DNA of 42,201 bases from an uncultured Microscilla sp. (lineage in GTDB: Bacteria; Bacteroidota; Bacteroidia; Cytophagales; Microscillaceae), in NCBI RefSeq assembly GCF_947493425.1, contig NZ_CANLRP010000059.1:1-42201 (forward strand), read 5' to 3'. The position numbers and the translations under genes are program-made. The notes beneath the pieces were generated by a model. The model did no database searches, was not told the DNA's origin, and worked only from the letters and a program-made list of their open reading frames with translations. Of the stretch, positions 14,415 through 23,279 are shown piece after piece. How positions within the stretch are numbered: the first letter of the stretch is position 1; each line of letters starts with the position of its first letter.

Positions 14415-16832
14415 ATGAAAATAGCATATAATTGGCTGAAGCAATATATAGATTTGCCCGAAGATATAGAGGAGATCGGAGCTGTGTTGACCCAAACCGG
14501 GCTTGAGGTAGAAGGCATAGAAGAGTACCACCAGGTAGAAGGTGGACTAGCGGGGTTGGTTGTAGGCGAGGTGTTGACTTGCGCCAAGCACCCCAATGCT
14601 GATAAACTAAGTATTACAACTGTAGACGTAGGGCAAGACCGACCTTACCCCATTGTATGTGGGGCGCCTAATGTAGCCGCCGGACAAAAAGTAGTGGTGG
14701 CTTTGCCCAAAACCACGCTATATCCTACCAATGGTGACTCATTTCAGATAAAGAAAAGTAAAGTAAGAGGTGAGGTATCAGAAGGGATGATTTGTGCTGA
14801 AGACGAAATAGGTTTGGGTACAGAGCACGACGGTATTATGGTGCTTGACACCGACTTGCCCAATGGTACGCCTGCTGCCAAGGCTTTGGGAATGGAGACT
14901 GAGTACGTTTTTGAAATTGGACTTACCCCTAACCGGGTAGATGGGGCTTCACACATTGGTACCGCGCGTGATCTTAAAGCCGCGTTTGATCGTGCTATGT
15001 GCAAGCCTTCAGTAGAAGACTTTAAGGTAGACAATCCAACCAATCCGGTAGAAGTGGTAGTAGAAAACACCGAGGCTTGCCCTCGTTATGCCGGGGTTAC
15101 TCTATCGGGAGTAAAAGTGGCCGCATCACCCGGCTGGCTCCAACACCGCTTGAAATCTATTGGCTTGTCGCCGATTAACAATATTGTAGACATTACCAAC
15201 TTTGTGCTCCACGAAACCGGGCAGCCACTGCACGCTTTCGATCTTGCCGAAGTTGCTGGCAACAAGGTAATTGTAAAAACTTTGCCAGAAGGTACTCCAT
15301 TTATTACGCTTGACGAAACCGAACGTAAGTTGTTGGACAAAGATTTGATGATTTGTGATGGTGAGGGCAAAGGGATGTGTATAGCCGGGGTATTTGGAGG
15401 CATCAAATCGGGCGTAAAAGAAAGTACTACAGACATTTTTCTCGAAAGTGCTTATTTTGCTCCTGCTTATGTACGTCGTACCTCACAAAAACATACGCTC
15501 AAAACCGATGCAGCTTTTCGTTTCGAGCGTGGGGTAGACCCTAACGCGACTATTTATGCCTTGAAGCGAGCCGCGTTGTTGATCAAAGAAATAGCAGGCG
15601 GTACTATTTCTTCTGAGGTTGTAGACATTTACCCTGAGCCTATAGGCAACTTTGAGGTAAAGGTAAAGTATGTCCACGTAGACCGCTTGATTGGTAAAAA
15701 ACTGGACAAGGAGCAGATCAAAACTATTTTGAACAACCTTGACATTGAGGTAACCCAAGAAACCGAAGAAGGCTTTGTGGCAATTGTGCCTCCTTACCGC
15801 ATAGATGTACAGCGTGAGGCGGATGTAATTGAAGAGATTTTGCGTATTTATGGCTACAACAACATTGAAATTTCTGAGTTTTTAGGGGCAGAGTCGCTTG
15901 CCAATTTCCCGGCAATAGACAGCAACAAACTACAGCAAAATATTACGCAAACGCTTGCCGCAAATGGTTTTAGTGAGATGATCAACAATTCATTGACCAA
16001 GCCTGCCTATGCAGCCGCAGTAGATCAGTTGAACGCTGAAAACGATGTGGTCATTTTGAATAAACTGAGCGAAGAGCTGGAAGTAATGCGTCAAACGTTG
16101 CTTTTTTCAGGCCTGGAGGTCATCAACCATAACATTAACCGCAAGCAAAAAGACCTGAAGTTGTTTGAGTTTGGTAAAATCTATCATAAAACCGATGGAC
16201 AATATCAGGAAGCCCGCCAAATGAGTGTGTTTGTGACGGGTAACGAGCAGGCGGAATCTTGGATGACAGCCAGCAAACAAAGTCAGTTTCATTCGCTTGC
16301 TACCGCCATTGCCTGGGTTTGCCAGAAGTTTGGCTTGACCAACGTAGAAAATGAAAATATAGAAAGTAACATTTTTAGTTTTGGAGTAAATTATACTTAT
16401 AAAAATAAGGTGATTGCTCAAGCAGGAATGGTGAGCGATAAAATATTGCAAATGAACTCTATAGAGCAAGATGTTTTCTATGCTGAAATTTATTGGGAAC
16501 AATTGCTTAAGCTTTATAACGAGAAGGTATCTTTTGAAGAAATTCCTAAGTTTCCAGAGGTACAAAGAGATTTGTCGTTGGTGCTTGATGAAGGGGTAAG
16601 CTTTCTGGAGATTAAAAAAATTGCCGAAAAAACCGAGCGTAACTTGCTCAAATCGGTCAATGTATTTGACGTATATGTAGGCAAGAGTATCCCAGAAGGC
16701 AAAAAAGCGTATGCCTTGCGTTTTATTTTGCAAGACAATAAGAAGACATTGAACGATAAAGCCATTGACAAAACAATGAAAAAATTACGGGGCGCTTTTG
16801 AACACCAATTGGCGGCTGTAATAAGAGAGTAG
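14415..16832 (+). CDS. pheT: Phenylalanine-tRNA ligase beta subunit
   Basis: The 805-residue beta chain of the cytoplasmic heterotetrameric PheRS charges tRNA-Phe with phenylalanine. Domains in order: N-terminal MKIAYNWLKQYIDLP, an EMAP/tRNA-binding fold at about 40-150 (HPNADKLSITTVDVG, PIVCGAPNVAAGQKVVVALP), the B3/B4 editing region at about 210-385 (NNIVDITNFVLHETGQPLHA), B5 at about 400-470, the catalytic-like core (YGYNNIE..., GFSEMINNSLT), and the anticodon-binding FDX-ACB domain at about 710-803 (FPEVQRDLSLVLDEGVS). Length is normal. It heads the pheT / coiled-coil / zapA / rny set. pheS is not in the window. A terminator follows. Confidence 0.98.
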   Translation: MKIAYNWLKQYIDLPEDIEEIGAVLTQTGLEVEGIEEYHQVEGGLAGLVVGEVLTCAKHPNADKLSITTVDVGQDRPYPIVCGAPNVAAGQKVVVALPKTTLYPTNGDSFQIKKSKVRGEVSEGMICAEDEIGLGTEHDGIMVLDTDLPNGTPAAKALGMETEYVFEIGLTPNRVDGASHIGTARDLKAAFDRAMCKPSVEDFKVDNPTNPVEVVVENTEACPRYAGVTLSGVKVAASPGWLQHRLKSIGLSPINNIVDITNFVLHETGQPLHAFDLAEVAGNKVIVKTLPEGTPFITLDETERKLLDKDLMICDGEGKGMCIAGVFGGIKSGVKESTTDIFLESAYFAPAYVRRTSQKHTLKTDAAFRFERGVDPNATIYALKRAALLIKEIAGGTISSEVVDIYPEPIGNFEVKVKYVHVDRLIGKKLDKEQIKTILNNLDIEVTQETEEGFVAIVPPYRIDVQREADVIEEILRIYGYNNIEISEFLGAESLANFPAIDSNKLQQNITQTLAANGFSEMINNSLTKPAYAAAVDQLNAENDVVILNKLSEELEVMRQTLLFSGLEVINHNINRKQKDLKLFEFGKIYHKTDGQYQEARQMSVFVTGNEQAESWMTASKQSQFHSLATAIAWVCQKFGLTNVENENIESNIFSFGVNYTYKNKVIAQAGMVSDKILQMNSIEQDVFYAEIYWEQLLKLYNEKVSFEEIPKFPEVQRDLSLVLDEGVSFLEIKKIAEKTERNLLKSVNVFDVYVGKSIPEGKKAYALRFILQDNKKTLNDKAIDKTMKKLRGAFEHQLAAVIRE

Positions 16833-16872
16833 AGGCAAGGTTCGGATCTCAAGATACTGCCAGGTGAGGCTA

Positions 16873-16903
16873 AAAGCTACAGGTGTTTTCTACCTGTAGC
16901 TTT
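16873..16903 (+). terminator. Terminator after pheT
   Basis: AAAGCTACAGGT (16873-16884) pairs with ACCTGTAGCTTT (16892-16903), a perfect 12-bp stem with loop GTTTTCT, followed by a short T-rich tail, 40 bp after the pheT stop. Confidence 0.7.
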
Positions 16904-16950
16904 ATTGCTTGCCACCTGCCAATTAACAATAGCTTGAAACTATCTTTTAT

Positions 16951-17175
16951 GGAATGGTATCAAAATAAATTTATATTTTTAAGTGTTCTCCCCTTATATC
17001 GGGGCTTACAGCTTTACTGGACACACTTCGTTAAAATTTAGCCTGTAAGAAACTATCATAGCTTTGACTATGCTTCCGTCGTGCAAGTGGGCTCAATATT
17101 TACTGGATATTGCTCTGCCTCGCCTGACCAAAAAATATTTTCTTAAACTATAGACCTTTATTTTTCCACCATTCC
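16951..17175 (+). mobile_element. MITE-like element, family B, copy 1
   Basis: A 225-bp element bounded by perfect 8-bp inverted ends GGAATGGT / ACCATTCC, extended by a shared AAAATAAA three bases further in. It is flanked by a 3-bp duplication TAT (16948-16950 and 17176-17178). A second copy in inverted orientation is at 29199-29389, with similar subterminal and central sequence (for example ACTGGATATTGC). It has no coding capacity. The right-hand TAT supplies the AT of the ATG of the gene at 17177. Confidence 0.8.
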
Positions 17176-17176
17176 T

Positions 17177-17473
17177 ATGGAAGAACAAGAACTTAAAAAA
17201 CGCTTGGATTTGTTCGAGCGAAAAATGCAAAAACTGATTGTAAAAACCACTACACTCAAAAAAGAAATGGAGCGGGTAGTGGAAGAAAACATCAACTTAA
17301 AGGCCACTGTAAGGAAGCAAAAAGAAGAACTGGATAATTTTCAAAATCAAGAAAATTTCACTAAACTTGTTGCCTCAATATTGACTGGTACTGAAGATAC
17401 CAATGGATTGAAAAAAAGGCTGGATGAGTATATTGAAGAGATTGACAAGTGCATAGCACTTATGAGTCGCTAG
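17177..17473 (+). CDS. Small coiled-coil protein upstream of zapA
   Basis: A 98-residue soluble protein, mostly one long charged helix (about 3-60: EEQELKKRLDLFERKMQKL and following) with heptad hydrophobics, then a shorter helix near the C-terminus (DGLKKRLDEYIEEIDKC in part reads NGLKKRLDEYIEEIDKC). No named family is certain. From memory, a small coiled-coil gene often precedes zapA in Bacteroidota, and a cell-division role is plausible but unproven. A family B element was inserted exactly at its start codon; the target duplication restored the ATG, so the coding sequence is complete but its native upstream region has been displaced by 228 bp. It lies 127 bp before zapA; the gap contains a hairpin (CATTTACAC / GTGTAAGTG, 17518-17548). 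Confidence 0.75.
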   Translation: MEEQELKKRLDLFERKMQKLIVKTTTLKKEMERVVEENINLKATVRKQKEELDNFQNQENFTKLVASILTGTEDTNGLKKRLDEYIEEIDKCIALMSR

Positions 17474-17600
17474 ATGGATAGAGATAATAAGCTAATTTGA
17501 AAATAAAACAATACTTTCATTTACACAGGTTTTTGTATAGTGTAAGTGAGGTGTGGTGACTATATATAAACTTATTTAATCAATTAAATTTGAATGTTTC

Positions 17601-17897
17601 ATGAAGCAATCGCTTTCTATAAAACTTAAACTGGCAGATAGGGACTACCCCATGCAGACTGACAGTGACACAGAAAGTAGACTGCGCATGGCAGCTAAAA
17701 TGATCAACGAAAAAGTAAAGGCATATCGCAAAGAGTTTGGCATTGACAACCGACAAGACCTGTTGGCAATGGTAGCCCTGGATTATGCAGTTGAGAGTTT
17801 AACGCTTAATGAAGAAAGCGAGGATATGGACAGTTTGGTCACCAAAAAGATAGATTTTTGGAGTAGCCTCATAGACTCTACATTAAATTCCGATTAA
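17601..17897 (+). CDS. zapA: Cell division protein ZapA
   Basis: A 98-residue ZapA-like protein that binds FtsZ and helps bundle protofilaments at the division ring. The N-terminal beta-strand part (LSIKLKLADRDYPMQTDSD), the conserved ESRLRMAAKMINEKVKAYR helix, and DLLAMVALDYAVESL fit the family, followed by a C-terminal coiled-coil tail. Length is usual for Bacteroidota ZapA. It lies between the coiled-coil gene and rny, a familiar order in this phylum. In enterobacteria the 6S RNA gene follows zapA, but nothing like it was recognised here. Confidence 0.9.
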   Translation: MKQSLSIKLKLADRDYPMQTDSDTESRLRMAAKMINEKVKAYRKEFGIDNRQDLLAMVALDYAVESLTLNEESEDMDSLVTKKIDFWSSLIDSTLNSD

Positions 17898-17918
17898 CGT
17901 TTACATAAGAAACACCAT

Positions 17919-17954
17919 ACACTTGCGTCAAACAAAGGCATAAGTGTTTCAAAT
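17919..17954 (+). terminator. Weak hairpin after zapA
   Basis: ACACTT (17919-17924) pairs with AAGTGT (17942-17947), with further imperfect pairing inward, followed by a mixed T-rich stretch. A possible weak terminator between zapA and rny. Confidence 0.35.
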
Positions 17955-18139
17955 ACCTTTTTGTTTTTAGCCCTCTTTCTACCCCCTTCACCCTACTCTT
18001 TAGGTGATGTGTTTAAGGTGCTGTTTTCACAAATGCCTTATGTATCATCCCTACAGTCCCCTTCTTGCCCCAATCCTGGTAAATATTGTGATATTTAAAC
18101 GGACGTTTCATCTATCAATCTTTAAACAGATAAATATAT

Positions 18140-19744
18140 ATGACAATCATTTACGTAATCATTACGGCTATTATTTCTATACCAATTGGTATAGGAATAG
18201 ATAGAACCTTGCTAAAAAAGACCCTGAAAATAAAAGAAGAAGAAAGTGCAGACAAGTCTCAAATCATCATTAAGCAAGCCAACCTTGCTGCTGATGAGAT
18301 TAAACAAAAAGCGGAGGGTGTTCTTAAAGAAGCCGAAAGCAACAAAAAAGATAAAATACTGGAAGCTAAAGAACATTTCCTGAAGTTGAAAGCAGACTTT
18401 GAAGATGAGGCCAATCGCAAAAAAAATCAGATCATTAGTAATGAGCAAAAAATAAAGCAACGTGAACAAAACGTGGCAAAGCTCATGGAACAAAACAAGC
18501 GTAAAAACGGAGAGCTTGACAAGATCAAAGAGAGTTTGATGGAACAAACAGAGGTGATTGCAGAAAAGCGCAAAGAAGCCGACAAAATGCTTCAGTCTCA
18601 GGTAGAGCAACTGGAAAAGATTGCCGGACTTACCGCCGAAGAAGCACGCGAACAATTGATGGAAGCTTTGAAAAGTGAAGCACAAAGCAGGGCATCTTCT
18701 CAGATAAGAGATATACTGGAAGAGGCTAAACTAACGGCTACCAAAGATGCTAAAAAGGTGGTAATTGAAACGATTCAACGTACTGCTACTGAGCACGCCA
18801 TAGAAAACTGTGTATCTATTTTTCATATTGACAGCGACGATATCAAGGGTAAAATTATTGGGCGTGAAGGACGCAACATTCGCACGTTGGAGTCTGCCAC
18901 TGGGGTTGAGATTATTGTAGATGATACGCCTGAAGCAATCATTATTTCGGGCTTTGACCCAGTACGCCGTGAAGTAGCGCGTTTGTCGCTGCAGCGTTTG
19001 GTACAAGATGGACGCATTCACCCGGCACGCATCGAAGAGATTGTAGCAAAGACTACTAAAAATATTGAAGAAGAGATTATTGAAATTGGCGAACGCACTG
19101 TCATTGATTTGGGTATTCATGGGTTGCACCCTGAGCTTATCAAGTTGGTAGGACGTATGCGTTTCCGTTCGTCTTATGGGCAAAACCTATTGCAACACTC
19201 GCGCGAGGTAGCAAAAATTGCTTCTACCATGTGTGCCGAGCTGGGTTTAAACGCCAAACTTGCCAAACGCGCCGGGCTGTTGCACGATATAGGCAAAGTA
19301 TACCCCGATGAGTCGGAGATTCCTCACGCTATTTTGGGGATGGAGCTTGCCAAAAAGTACAAAGAACACCCTGAGGTTTGCAATGCCATTGGTGCCCACC
19401 ACGATGAGATTGAAATGACTTCGTTGATTTCTCCTATCATTCAGGCATCTGATGCTATTTCGGGCTCTCGTCCAGGGGCACGTCGCGAGGTGATGGAGTC
19501 TTACATCAAACGTTTGAAAGAATTAGAATCACTTGCTTTGTCTTTTGACGGGGTAAACAAGTGTTATGCGATTCAGGCGGGTAGAGAGCTTCGCGTAATT
19601 GTAGATGCAGAAAGTGTAAACGATGAACGCGCCAGTATTTTGTCTTATGATATTTCACAAAAAATAGAAAAAGACATGCAATATCCAGGACAAATAAAAA
19701 TTACAGTTATCAGAGAAATGCGCGCGGTAAGTTATGCCAAGTAA
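18140..19744 (+). CDS. rny: Ribonuclease Y
   Basis: A 534-residue membrane-anchored endoribonuclease that initiates mRNA decay. Domains in order: an N-terminal TM helix (about 2-22), a long coiled coil (30-195), a KH RNA-binding domain (about 225-290; [21 protein letters not shown] in two parts [11 protein letters not shown] and [10 protein letters not shown]), and an HD domain with the metal-binding His382-Asp383 in [10 protein letters not shown] and with HHDEIEMTS and [14 protein letters not shown] later. The C-terminus [12 protein letters not shown] is characteristic. Length is normal. The 3' end overlaps the next ORF by 11 bp, and a strong terminator lies 26 bp past its stop. Confidence 0.97.
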   Translation: MTIIYVIITAIISIPIGIGIDRTLLKKTLKIKEEESADKSQIIIKQANLAADEIKQKAEGVLKEAESNKKDKILEAKEHFLKLKADFEDEANRKKNQIISNEQKIKQREQNVAKLMEQNKRKNGELDKIKESLMEQTEVIAEKRKEADKMLQSQVEQLEKIAGLTAEEAREQLMEALKSEAQSRASSQIRDILEEAKLTATKDAKKVVIETIQRTATEHAIENCVSIFHIDSDDIKGKIIGREGRNIRTLESATGVEIIVDDTPEAIIISGFDPVRREVARLSLQRLVQDGRIHPARIEEIVAKTTKNIEEEIIEIGERTVIDLGIHGLHPELIKLVGRMRFRSSYGQNLLQHSREVAKIASTMCAELGLNAKLAKRAGLLHDIGKVYPDESEIPHAILGMELAKKYKEHPEVCNAIGAHHDEIEMTSLISPIIQASDAISGSRPGARREVMESYIKRLKELESLALSFDGVNKCYAIQAGRELRVIVDAESVNDERASILSYDISQKIEKDMQYPGQIKITVIREMRAVSYAK

Positions 19745-21452
19745 TGCTGATAATAAGTTATATAATCACAAAAAAAGCCGGGCATATCGTCCGGCTTTTT
19801 TTGTGGTAACCGGACTATGGTTTATTCTTTTGCTCGGTTGGTTGGGAGGCGCTTTATGGCTCTCGTTTCATCATTATAACACCATAACATTGTGGGTAGC
19901 CCAAGTGCTTGACAAAACCCAGCAAATAGACACCCTCCGAACCCAATACTTCACTCCTTCTTTATTTATCAGCTTTCGAATACTTGGTTGGTTGCTTTTT
20001 GCCACCTGGGGCTTAGTATATTATTGGCGACATCGGGGTACATTGCTTTTACTACGCTTTTGGTCACTTGTCAAAACTACCCTTGCTTTTTCTTTACAGA
20101 GCTTTATCACTTGTTCGCTTTCGCAAAAAATTATATTAATAATTACCCTGTGCGGTGTTTTGGCAAGCCGCCTGTATTACGCCACAGTTTTTCCTCTTCA
20201 ATACGACGAAGCTTTTACTTATATTCATCTGGTACACAAGGGGGTGTGGGTATCAGCCATTTATTATCCAGGTCCTAACAACCACGTTTTTTTTTCTGAA
20301 ACTGCTGCATTGCTTCACCTTTTTTTACCTACCCTTGTTGCCCTCCGACTGCCTTCTATTGTTGCCGGCCTTGCGGTTTGGTATTGGGTATGGCAATGGT
20401 TATACACCCATACTCGCTTCGAGTGGGCTTGCTTACTTGCCACTCTGGGCAATTTTTTATCTCCCATAAGTGTATACAGCGTGATGGGGCGGGGCTATAG
20501 TATGCAATTGCTTTTTATTTTGCTGGCTTTTCGTAGCATGCTTTCCATCAACTACCAACCCCAACATCGGCTGGTATTTATTGTGAGCAGTGTATTGGGT
20601 TTTTATACTGTGCCTACCTTTTTGTACCCATTTGCTGCATTGGTAGCATACCACAGCCTGAAGTTATGGCAGCAAGATAAAAAGTTGTTGAAGTTATGGG
20701 CAATCGACTTATGCATTGTAACGGGGCTTACTTGCCTACTATATAGCCCTATTGTATTGGCAAATGGGCTCGATGCCTTGGTAAGCAATGGTTGGGTCAA
20801 ACCTTTGAGTTTGGCTGCATGGAGGCAACAATTCCCCACTTATTTGGCAGACTGGGGCAATACTTTGTTTGGTGACCCCTGGGGGCAATGGTTGGGCTTT
20901 GTGTATGGGTTTGGTGTGCTGCTTATTTTTATATTTCGCCGCAAGGCAGGCAAATTTGCTTTATTTTGTGTGGCAATTCCTGTGTTGATAATTGCCCTAC
21001 AAAGGGTATTGCCTCCCCAAAGGGTTTGGTTGTGGCTTTGGTTGCCACTAGCATATACCGTTGCTTTGCTCTTGGGCAAAGCTATGCCTCGTATCAAAAG
21101 CTACTTCATCAGTACATTGTTAGGTGGTATTTGCTTATTTTTTGTCGTACACACAAGCTGCTTATTTGCTCAAATGCCCTCCAAAAGTTACCCTTATATT
21201 CAAGTTGCCAAAAAAATAGCATCAATACCAACTCTGCAAAAGGTGTTTGTACAACACGATACTTATTGGATATATTTGCAGTATACAGGCTTACACGTTG
21301 CCCAAGAACACTCCATTGATACAAAATACAAGCCTCAAGTAAAGTATGATTGGTTGATATTAAAAAAGCCTTTAGGCAGAAAGTTGCCAAAGAGGAGGTA
21401 TCAGGTGTTTTTGGAAAATGAGCAGGTAGTAGTGTATCAACGTTTTGAATAA
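19734..21452 (+). CDS. GT-C type polytopic membrane protein (PMT/ArnT-like)
   Basis: A 572-residue protein with about ten or more membrane segments. The luminal/periplasmic acidic pair typical of GT-C glycosyltransferases is present after an early TM helix (QYDEAFTY, Asp158-Glu159), with PGPNNHVFF soon after, as in GT39/GT83-like enzymes that use polyprenyl-phosphate sugars. A soluble C-terminal ~80 residues follows the last TM. The substrate is unknown. The first ATG overlaps rny by 11 bp, but a perfect terminator hairpin lies within codons 13-23. A GTG at 19803, just after the hairpin, would be an alternative start and would remove it from the coding region. I keep the ATG as the outer limit. 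Confidence 0.75.
   Translation: MPSNADNKLYNHKKSRAYRPAFFVVTGLWFILLLGWLGGALWLSFHHYNTITLWVAQVLDKTQQIDTLRTQYFTPSLFISFRILGWLLFATWGLVYYWRHRGTLLLLRFWSLVKTTLAFSLQSFITCSLSQKIILIITLCGVLASRLYYATVFPLQYDEAFTYIHLVHKGVWVSAIYYPGPNNHVFFSETAALLHLFLPTLVALRLPSIVAGLAVWYWVWQWLYTHTRFEWACLLATLGNFLSPISVYSVMGRGYSMQLLFILLAFRSMLSINYQPQHRLVFIVSSVLGFYTVPTFLYPFAALVAYHSLKLWQQDKKLLKLWAIDLCIVTGLTCLLYSPIVLANGLDALVSNGWVKPLSLAAWRQQFPTYLADWGNTLFGDPWGQWLGFVYGFGVLLIFIFRRKAGKFALFCVAIPVLIIALQRVLPPQRVWLWLWLPLAYTVALLLGKAMPRIKSYFISTLLGGICLFFVVHTSCLFAQMPSKSYPYIQVAKKIASIPTLQKVFVQHDTYWIYLQYTGLHVAQEHSIDTKYKPQVKYDWLILKKPLGRKLPKRRYQVFLENEQVVVYQRFE
19770..19802 (+). terminator. Intrinsic terminator of rny inside the next ORF
   Basis: AAAAAAAGCCGG (19770-19781) and CCGGCTTTTTTT (19791-19802) form a 12-bp stem with a 9-nt loop and a built-in seven-T tract, 26 bp after the rny stop. 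It falls within the first 23 codons of the ORF starting at 19734. Confidence 0.85.
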
Positions 21453-21461
21453 ATTGATGTT

Positions 21462-21622
21462 TTTACTGCTGTGGCGGTAATTGTTGTTTGTATTAGATCG
21501 CTTCACTTTATTTTGAGCAAAACCATCCATTTTTACTGTTATAACGGTAAATATTGCTTGTTTTACAGTACTTCATTTTGTTTTTGAGTAAAAATATTTA
21601 TTTTTACTGTTATGGCGGTAAA
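21462..21622. promoter_or_regulatory. Three tandem operator-like palindromes upstream of hipB
   Basis: Three 20-bp boxes occur at 21462-21481, 21532-21551 and 21603-21622. The middle one, TTTACTGTTATAACGGTAAA, is nearly a perfect palindrome; the others differ in the centre. Steps are 70 and 71 bp, and the spacer DNA is also similar between boxes (CTTCA, TTTTGAG), so the whole ~70-bp unit seems tandemly duplicated. The third box covers the hipB ATG at 21612. By analogy with HipB autoregulation these are likely HipB binding sites. Confidence 0.7.
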
Positions 21623-21854
21623 AAATGAATTACATAGCATTATTCTGTTTCACCGAAAACAAGCCAAGTTGAGCAGAAATCAATTAGCTGAGCTGGCAGG
21701 AGTGGGCAAAACGGTAATATATGACTTGGAAAAAGGAAAAAAAACAGTCAAATGGTCAACAATTATAAGTATTCTAGAGACGCTAAATATTAGTATAACA
21801 TTTCAAAGCCCATTGATGGAAAAATATGAAAAAAGCCTTGGTGAAAATACATAA
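21612..21854 (+). CDS. hipB: HipB-like antitoxin/repressor (XRE helix-turn-helix)
   Basis: An 80-residue DNA-binding protein of the XRE/Cro type. The HTH spans about 8-60 (IILFHRKQAKLSRNQLAELA, then VGKTVIYDLEKGKK and the third helix WSTIISILETLNI). In hip systems HipB binds operators ahead of its own operon and helps hold the kinase inactive. The ATG lies within the third palindrome, so binding there would also cover the start site. It overlaps the next gene by 29 bp, a sign of tight co-expression. Length is short but normal for a minimal HipB. Confidence 0.85.
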   Translation: MAVKNELHSIILFHRKQAKLSRNQLAELAGVGKTVIYDLEKGKKTVKWSTIISILETLNISITFQSPLMEKYEKSLGENT

Positions 21855-22146
21855 TGTTGAAGCTGGCACGCTTACAGAGTTTACAACTCAACATTATACC
21901 TTTCAATACTTAAATGGGTATAAAGGCGCACCAGTATCGCTTACTATGCCCATACAGAACGAAGCTTATGAGTATGCCTCTTTCCCGCCTTTTTTTGAGG
22001 GATTATTGCCAGAAGGCATCCAGCTTGCGGGGCTGCTAAAAACGCATAAAATAGATAAACATGATTATTTTGAACAATTGCTTACCACAGGTTCAGATTT
22101 AGTAGGGGCTGTTACAGTAGAAAAAATACCTGCCAATGATGCGTAA
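21826..22146 (+). CDS. hipS: HipS-like protein (HipA N-terminal subdomain)
   Basis: A 106-residue stand-alone version of the HipA N-terminal subdomain 1: VKIHNVEAGTLTEF, YKGAPVSLTMP, FPPFFEGLLPEG, and HDYFEQLLTTGSDLVGAVTV all fit the family. In the tripartite HipBST systems described for enteropathogenic E. coli this small protein (HipS) is the antitoxin that neutralises the kinase HipT. Order and sizes here (80, 106, 308 residues) match that arrangement. It overlaps hipB by 29 bp and hipT by 11 bp. A less likely reading is that a full-length hipA was split by a frameshift. Confidence 0.8.
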   Translation: MKKALVKIHNVEAGTLTEFTTQHYTFQYLNGYKGAPVSLTMPIQNEAYEYASFPPFFEGLLPEGIQLAGLLKTHKIDKHDYFEQLLTTGSDLVGAVTVEKIPANDA

Positions 22147-23062
22147 GTGCCCCATTACATATCAACTGAGCCAAGACAAGTATAGCAAGCCTGGTCTGGC
22201 AAAGCTTTCGCCACAACTGTCTGATTTACAGGACTTGCCTTTCACAGCACAAGAACAAAGACAAGAAGCAGCTGCCTTGGCAGCCAAAATGTCGATACAA
22301 GGTGTACAGCCAAAATTAAGTGCAAAACTATCTGTTACTAAACAAGCATTTGAGGTAGTAGATAATGGAGGAACGTTTATTATTAAGCCTCAAAACGACC
22401 TTTATAAAGAGGTGCCAGAAAATGAAGATGTGACAATGAAAATGGCGCAGGCTTTTGGTATTGAGGTACCACTCACCGGGCTGGTTTACTCAAAAGATGG
22501 TAGCTTAAGCTACTTTATCAAGCGGTTTGACAGATACGGACGAAATAAAAAAAATCATCTGGAAGATTTTGCTCAACTCACGGGCAATACGCGCGAGACC
22601 AAATATAAATGGTCTATGGAAAAGTTAATCCCTGTGATAGAAAAACATTGTACGTTTCCAGTAATTGAAAAAAGAAAGCTGTTTCGTAGGGTTTTGTTTT
22701 GCTTCCTGACTGGTAATGAAGATATGCATCTCAAAAACTTTAGCCTGATCACCCAAGAGGACAAAATAACCTTAAGTCCCGCTTACGATTTGCTTAACTC
22801 AACCATTGCTATGGGCACAGCTATAGAGGAAATGGCGCTGCCCCTTGCCGGGAAAAAAAGTAAATTTAAAAAAGAACATTTCTTTGAATACTATGCTCAA
22901 GACAAGTTACAGTTAACAAAGAAAACAATCGTAGCAGAGCACCAACACCTGGTAGACAAAAAAAAGGAGCTAGAGCATTGGATTAATATTTCTTTTTTAT
23001 CTGAAGAAATGAAGGAACAATACCTTCATTTAATGGAAGGTAGGTATAAAAGATTAATTTAA
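22136..23062 (+). CDS. hipT: HipT-like serine/threonine kinase toxin
   Basis: A 308-residue HipA-type kinase lacking the N-terminal subdomain. The Gly-rich loop KMSIQGVQPKLSA holds one likely autophosphorylation serine (Ser53 in S-I-Q-G; E. coli HipT has S-I-S). Lys84 (FIIKPQ) should bind ATP, GNEDMHLKN (193-201, catalytic Asp196) is the catalytic loop, and SPAYDLLN (Asp218) the metal-binding site. HipA acts on glutamyl-tRNA synthetase and E. coli HipT on tryptophanyl-tRNA synthetase; the target here is unknown. All catalytic residues look intact. Start is ATG at 22136 or the next codon. A family A element lies 19 bp after the stop. Confidence 0.85.
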   Translation: MMRKCPITYQLSQDKYSKPGLAKLSPQLSDLQDLPFTAQEQRQEAAALAAKMSIQGVQPKLSAKLSVTKQAFEVVDNGGTFIIKPQNDLYKEVPENEDVTMKMAQAFGIEVPLTGLVYSKDGSLSYFIKRFDRYGRNKKNHLEDFAQLTGNTRETKYKWSMEKLIPVIEKHCTFPVIEKRKLFRRVLFCFLTGNEDMHLKNFSLITQEDKITLSPAYDLLNSTIAMGTAIEEMALPLAGKKSKFKKEHFFEYYAQDKLQLTKKTIVAEHQHLVDKKKELEHWINISFLSEEMKEQYLHLMEGRYKRLI

Positions 23063-23080
23063 AAGGCTCGCAACAAAACC

Positions 23081-23279
23081 TACTCTACCCTACTATTTTT
23101 CGCCCTGATTTATGTCTTCACAAGTCACCTCACCCACAAGCTTAAAAAACGGCTTATTTTAGGGTTTCGATCGCCCCCGTATCGGGATTTATCAATTGGT
23201 GAAGACACGCAACCTCCGAGGACAAGCTCGGAGCAGGTGAGGCGAGGAAGCTACTCTTAAAAAAAAGCTGGGTAGAGTA
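23081..23279 (-). mobile_element. MITE-like element, family A, copy 1
   Basis: A 199-bp element with 10-bp perfect inverted ends TACTCTACCC / GGGTAGAGTA, flanked by a 9-bp direct duplication AACAAAACC (23072-23080 and 23280-23288). It is homologous, in reverse orientation, to 27438-27679: shared tracts include CGATCGAAACCCTAAAA and AAATCAGGGNGAAAAATAG on the copy-2 strand. No ORF of transposase type. Inserted between hipT and the next rightward gene; together with its flanks it fills the 23063-23358 gap. Confidence 0.85.

Noticed and set aside
16949..17041. Short ORF starting at the left junction of the family B element
   Set aside because: It is formed by the target duplication and the element end; there is no sign that it was selected to encode a protein.
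17518..17548. Terminator between the coiled-coil gene and zapA
   Set aside because: The 9-bp stem has a 13-nt loop and no U tract, so it was left as a plain hairpin.
17898..18139. 6S RNA gene after zapA
   Set aside because: The position recalls enterobacteria, but no long symmetrical hairpin with a central bubble could be drawn.
18212..18685. Phe/Leu-rich 157-codon leftward ORF
   Set aside because: It is the complement of the Lys/Glu-rich coiled coil of rny; such antisense frames arise from biased codon use.
21826..23062. hipA broken by a frameshift
   Set aside because: Both parts have proper starts and intact motifs, the lengths and order fit HipBST, and short overlaps are normal in such operons. 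It stays possible only if sequencing error is shown.
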